Of a DNA stretch of 45,432 bases, positions 44,189 through 45,432 are shown piece by piece. The stretch's first letter is position 1; each line of letters begins with the position of its first letter. The notes below the pieces were generated by a model. That model was not told the DNA's origin, did not search any database, and was given only the letters and a program-made list of their open reading frames with translations. The DNA is from Arenibacter sp. ARW7G5Y1 (GTDB taxonomy: Bacteria; Bacteroidota; Bacteroidia; Flavobacteriales; Flavobacteriaceae), in NCBI RefSeq assembly GCF_003201775.1, contig NZ_QJJZ01000006.1, positions 239,334 to 284,765 on the forward strand. Reading direction: 5' to 3'. The position numbers and the translations under genes are program-made.

Positions 44189-44522
44189 AGGGCAAAAATA
44201 CGATATATTTATATAGATTCTATGATTGTGAAGGGATTAGCTTTAGATTAAGGGGAATGTAGTATTTTTGGGAAAAAGGGAAGCGCTTTATTAGTGAAAC
44301 TCAATTTTGGGAAGTCGGTAGGACGCTCTTAAAATTGTAAGTTGAATTAATCCCGCCATTTTCGGCGGGATCTAGGTTCAATACCTCGATCCTAGGGTCG
44401 ATTCCTATTATTGGGTTCAGGGAGGGCCTGCCCTGAGGTTTAATACCTTTTATTGAATTTTATCAATGAATGGACGGGCAATATAAATAAATGGGAGCCC
44501 AGTATATTGGTATGGGCTAAAT
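44189..44522. other. 334-bp divergent intergenic region with repeat copy D
   Basis: Between divergent rbfA and the epimerase gene. Half of it is interspersed repeat D; no gene or clear promoter box is seen in the rest. Confidence 0.6.
44287..44454 (+). repeat. Interspersed repeat, copy D
   Basis: About 168 bp, same orientation as A-C. It has the AATCCCGCC/GGCGGGAT stem, a diverged form of the CCTAGGG palindrome, only a short CCTGCC segment, and the right end TTTAATACCTTTTATT. Both ends are next to TTTATT. Confidence 0.87.
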
Positions 44523-44531
44523 ATGGTAAAA

Positions 44532-44945
44532 ATGAACAAAATTGAACATTTGGGAATTGCGGTACATGATTTGGAAGCGTCCAATACCTTATTTGAGAAA
44601 ATATTGGGGGTGCCACACTATAAAATTGAAGAGGTAGCTTCTGAGGGAGTAAAGACGTCCTTTTTTAAAGCAGGTCCCAATAAGATAGAACTGTTACAAG
44701 CAATAGATGACAATAGCCCTATTGCCAAGTTTTTGGAGAAGCGTGGGGAGGGGGTACACCACATTGCCTTTGCGGTGGAGGATATAGAAGCGGAAATTGA
44801 GCGTTTGATCTTAGAGGGATTTACGGTTTTAAATACAGTTCCCAAAAAGGGGGCGGACAATAAATTGGTGGTTTTTTTACATCCCAAGAGTACCAATGGG
44901 GTCCTGATAGAGCTATGTCAGGAAGATCCTTCATCAAAGAGGTGA
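44532..44945 (+). CDS. mce: Methylmalonyl-CoA epimerase
   Basis: 137 residues from the ATG at 44532 (an ATG three codons earlier at 44523 is possible); relatives start MNKIEHxGIAV. Vicinal-oxygen-chelate fold: IEHLGIAVHDLEAS with a metal His, KIELLQ with the Glu, GEGVHHIAFAVED with the second His, and NGVLIELCQ with the final Glu. It converts (S)- to (R)-methylmalonyl-CoA in propionyl-CoA metabolism. The mutase and carboxylase genes are not in the window. Confidence 0.93.
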   Translation: MNKIEHLGIAVHDLEASNTLFEKILGVPHYKIEEVASEGVKTSFFKAGPNKIELLQAIDDNSPIAKFLEKRGEGVHHIAFAVEDIEAEIERLILEGFTVLNTVPKKGADNKLVVFLHPKSTNGVLIELCQEDPSSKR

Positions 44946-45001
44946 GTAATGATACTTACGGAGCTAGTGTATAGTAAAGCCCAATTAAGCTTGTAATTTT
45001 G

Positions 45002-45033
45002 TTTGCAGCGTTGAAAAATAAGTAGTAATATTG
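45002..45033 (+). promoter_or_regulatory. Candidate promoter of the CAT tRNA
   Basis: TTTG (45002-45005), 20 bp spacer, TAATATTG (45026-45033), one base off TAnnTTTG. It would give a leader of about 85 nt before the tRNA, with hairpins CCTGC/GCAGG (45040-45054) and CCGCA/TGCGG (45056-45068). Confidence 0.45.
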
Positions 45034-45123
45034 CACCCGCCTGCGGTTGGCAGGTCCGCAATTTGCGGTTCCCGATTGCTTTTTCAAATAAGCGTATTTG
45101 AAGCTGGAAGCAAAAAAGGAAAT

Positions 45124-45197
45124 GGTCCTATAGCTCAGTTGGTTAGAGCACCTGACTCATAATCAGGTGGTCCCTGGTTCGAGCCCAGGTGGGACCA
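45124..45197 (+). tRNA. tRNA with CAT anticodon (Met, or Ile2 if modified)
   Basis: Acceptor GGTCCTA (45124-45130) pairs with TGGGACC (45190-45196) with one G-U. Anticodon stem CCTGA/TCAGG encloses CTCATAA with anticodon CAT. D arm AGCTCAGTTGGTTAGAGC and T arm GGTTCGAGCC are standard. Discriminator A, CCA not encoded. The acceptor lacks the initiator C1-A72 mismatch, so it is an elongator Met tRNA or the lysidine-type Ile2; sequence alone does not settle it. Confidence 0.95.
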
Positions 45198-45207
45198 CAT
45201 CAAGCAG

Positions 45208-45236
45208 AAAACCCACGCCCATAGCGTGGGTTTTTC
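45208..45236 (+). terminator. Terminator after the CAT tRNA
   Basis: ACCCACGC (45211-45218) and GCGTGGGT (45224-45231) form a perfect 8-bp stem, extended by AAA/TTT, and end in a T-run. Confidence 0.88.
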
Positions 45237-45304
45237 ATTTCTTGGAAGAAAGCTGGGCCTGTCTGAGGTTTCGGATCAAGTCCAAAACTTGGGTTTTTAC
45301 CATT

Positions 45305-45430
45305 TTAAGAATATAATTTAATCAAGCGATATAAGAAGTATTCCGTATTCCTGACTCCCCTAAATTGTGATCTAAAAGCCTTTACTTTGGCATTAAAGGA
45401 TTCTGCTGAAGCATTTGTACTTCTGTTTAA
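45305..45430 (-). CDS. Transposase C-terminal fragment, ISL3-like (5' end outside window)
   Basis: Only the last 41 codons and the stop are in the window. They read NRSTNASAESFNAKVKAFRS, then QFRGVRNTEYFLYRLIKLYS, matching the C-terminal end of Bacteroidota DDE transposases of the ISL3 type, including the N-A-S-A-E-S-F-N-x-K motif with the last catalytic Glu. The bulk lies to the right of the window, so whether the element is intact cannot be judged. Confidence 0.8.
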   Translation of the reverse strand, partial: LNRSTNASAESFNAKVKAFRSQFRGVRNTEYFLYRLIKLYS

Positions 45431-45432
45431 AA

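Overview
The window looks like chromosomal DNA of a marine-type member of the Flavobacteriaceae (Bacteroidota). This rests on gene content: a giant SprB-repeat protein ending in a gliding-motility C-terminal (type B, type IX secretion) domain followed by a PorP/SprF partner, an outer-membrane barrel with a carboxypeptidase-regulatory-like plug, head-GIN and DUF5009 proteins, rnpA next to an S41 protease, and promoter -7 elements of the Bacteroidota type (TAnnTTTG). The DNA is AT-rich, Shine-Dalgarno sites are weak, and GTG/TTG starts occur. The genus cannot be fixed from this sequence alone.

Layout. 1-4.7 kb: 3' part of the SprB-repeat gene, a porP/sprF-type gene, folB and tRNA-Cys with its own promoter and terminator. 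4.7-6.0 kb: 1.3 kb without genes, holding several long nested hairpins and five decayed copies of one short repeat in both orientations. 6.0-9.7 kb: LysE-type exporter, head-GIN protein and RNase R on the minus strand. 9.7-10.4 kb: very AT-rich gap between divergent rnr and rpiB, with near-consensus DnaA boxes and a 19-bp palindrome. 10.4-13.6 kb: rpiB, an ElaA-like acetyltransferase, a small possible nuclease-fold protein and an NlpC/P60 lipoprotein. 13.6-20.6 kb: minus-strand sugar-acid cluster (PQQ dehydrogenase with an inserted cytochrome c domain, Gfo/Idh/MocA oxidoreductase, galactonate dehydratase, GntP permease, SMP-30 lactonase lipoprotein). 20.9-30.1 kb: SGNH hydrolase, DUF5009 membrane protein, S41 protease + rnpA, M1 peptidase, S8 peptidase lipoprotein, MBL-fold hydrolase. 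30.6-36.2 kb: CPA-type antiporter, sodium:solute symporter, lepA. 36.4-41.4 kb: outer-membrane barrel, small membrane protein, then an Lgt-like membrane protein overlapping a Tes-like radical SAM gene. 41.6-45.4 kb: dusB, rbfA-FtsX pair, methylmalonyl-CoA epimerase, a CAT-anticodon tRNA and the 3' end of a transposase entering from the right.

How parts fit together. The 13.6-20.6 kb cluster reads as a periplasmic oxidation route: oxidise an aldose to a lactone with PQQ, open the lactone outside the inner membrane, import the aldonate by GntP, dehydrate it with DgoD; the kinase and aldolase of the next steps are not here. The Lgt-like/radical SAM pair is the best candidate for an undescribed system: a radical SAM protein with the cysteine layout of the tetraether-lipid-synthase family is translationally overlapped with a divergent diacylglyceryl-transferase-like membrane protein.

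Four same-orientation copies of a 116-209 bp interspersed repeat (12.1, 20.7, 25.3, 44.3 kb) lie between genes. Two of them run into the stop codon of the neighbouring gene, and one is flanked by a 34-bp direct repeat containing the gene's 3' end.
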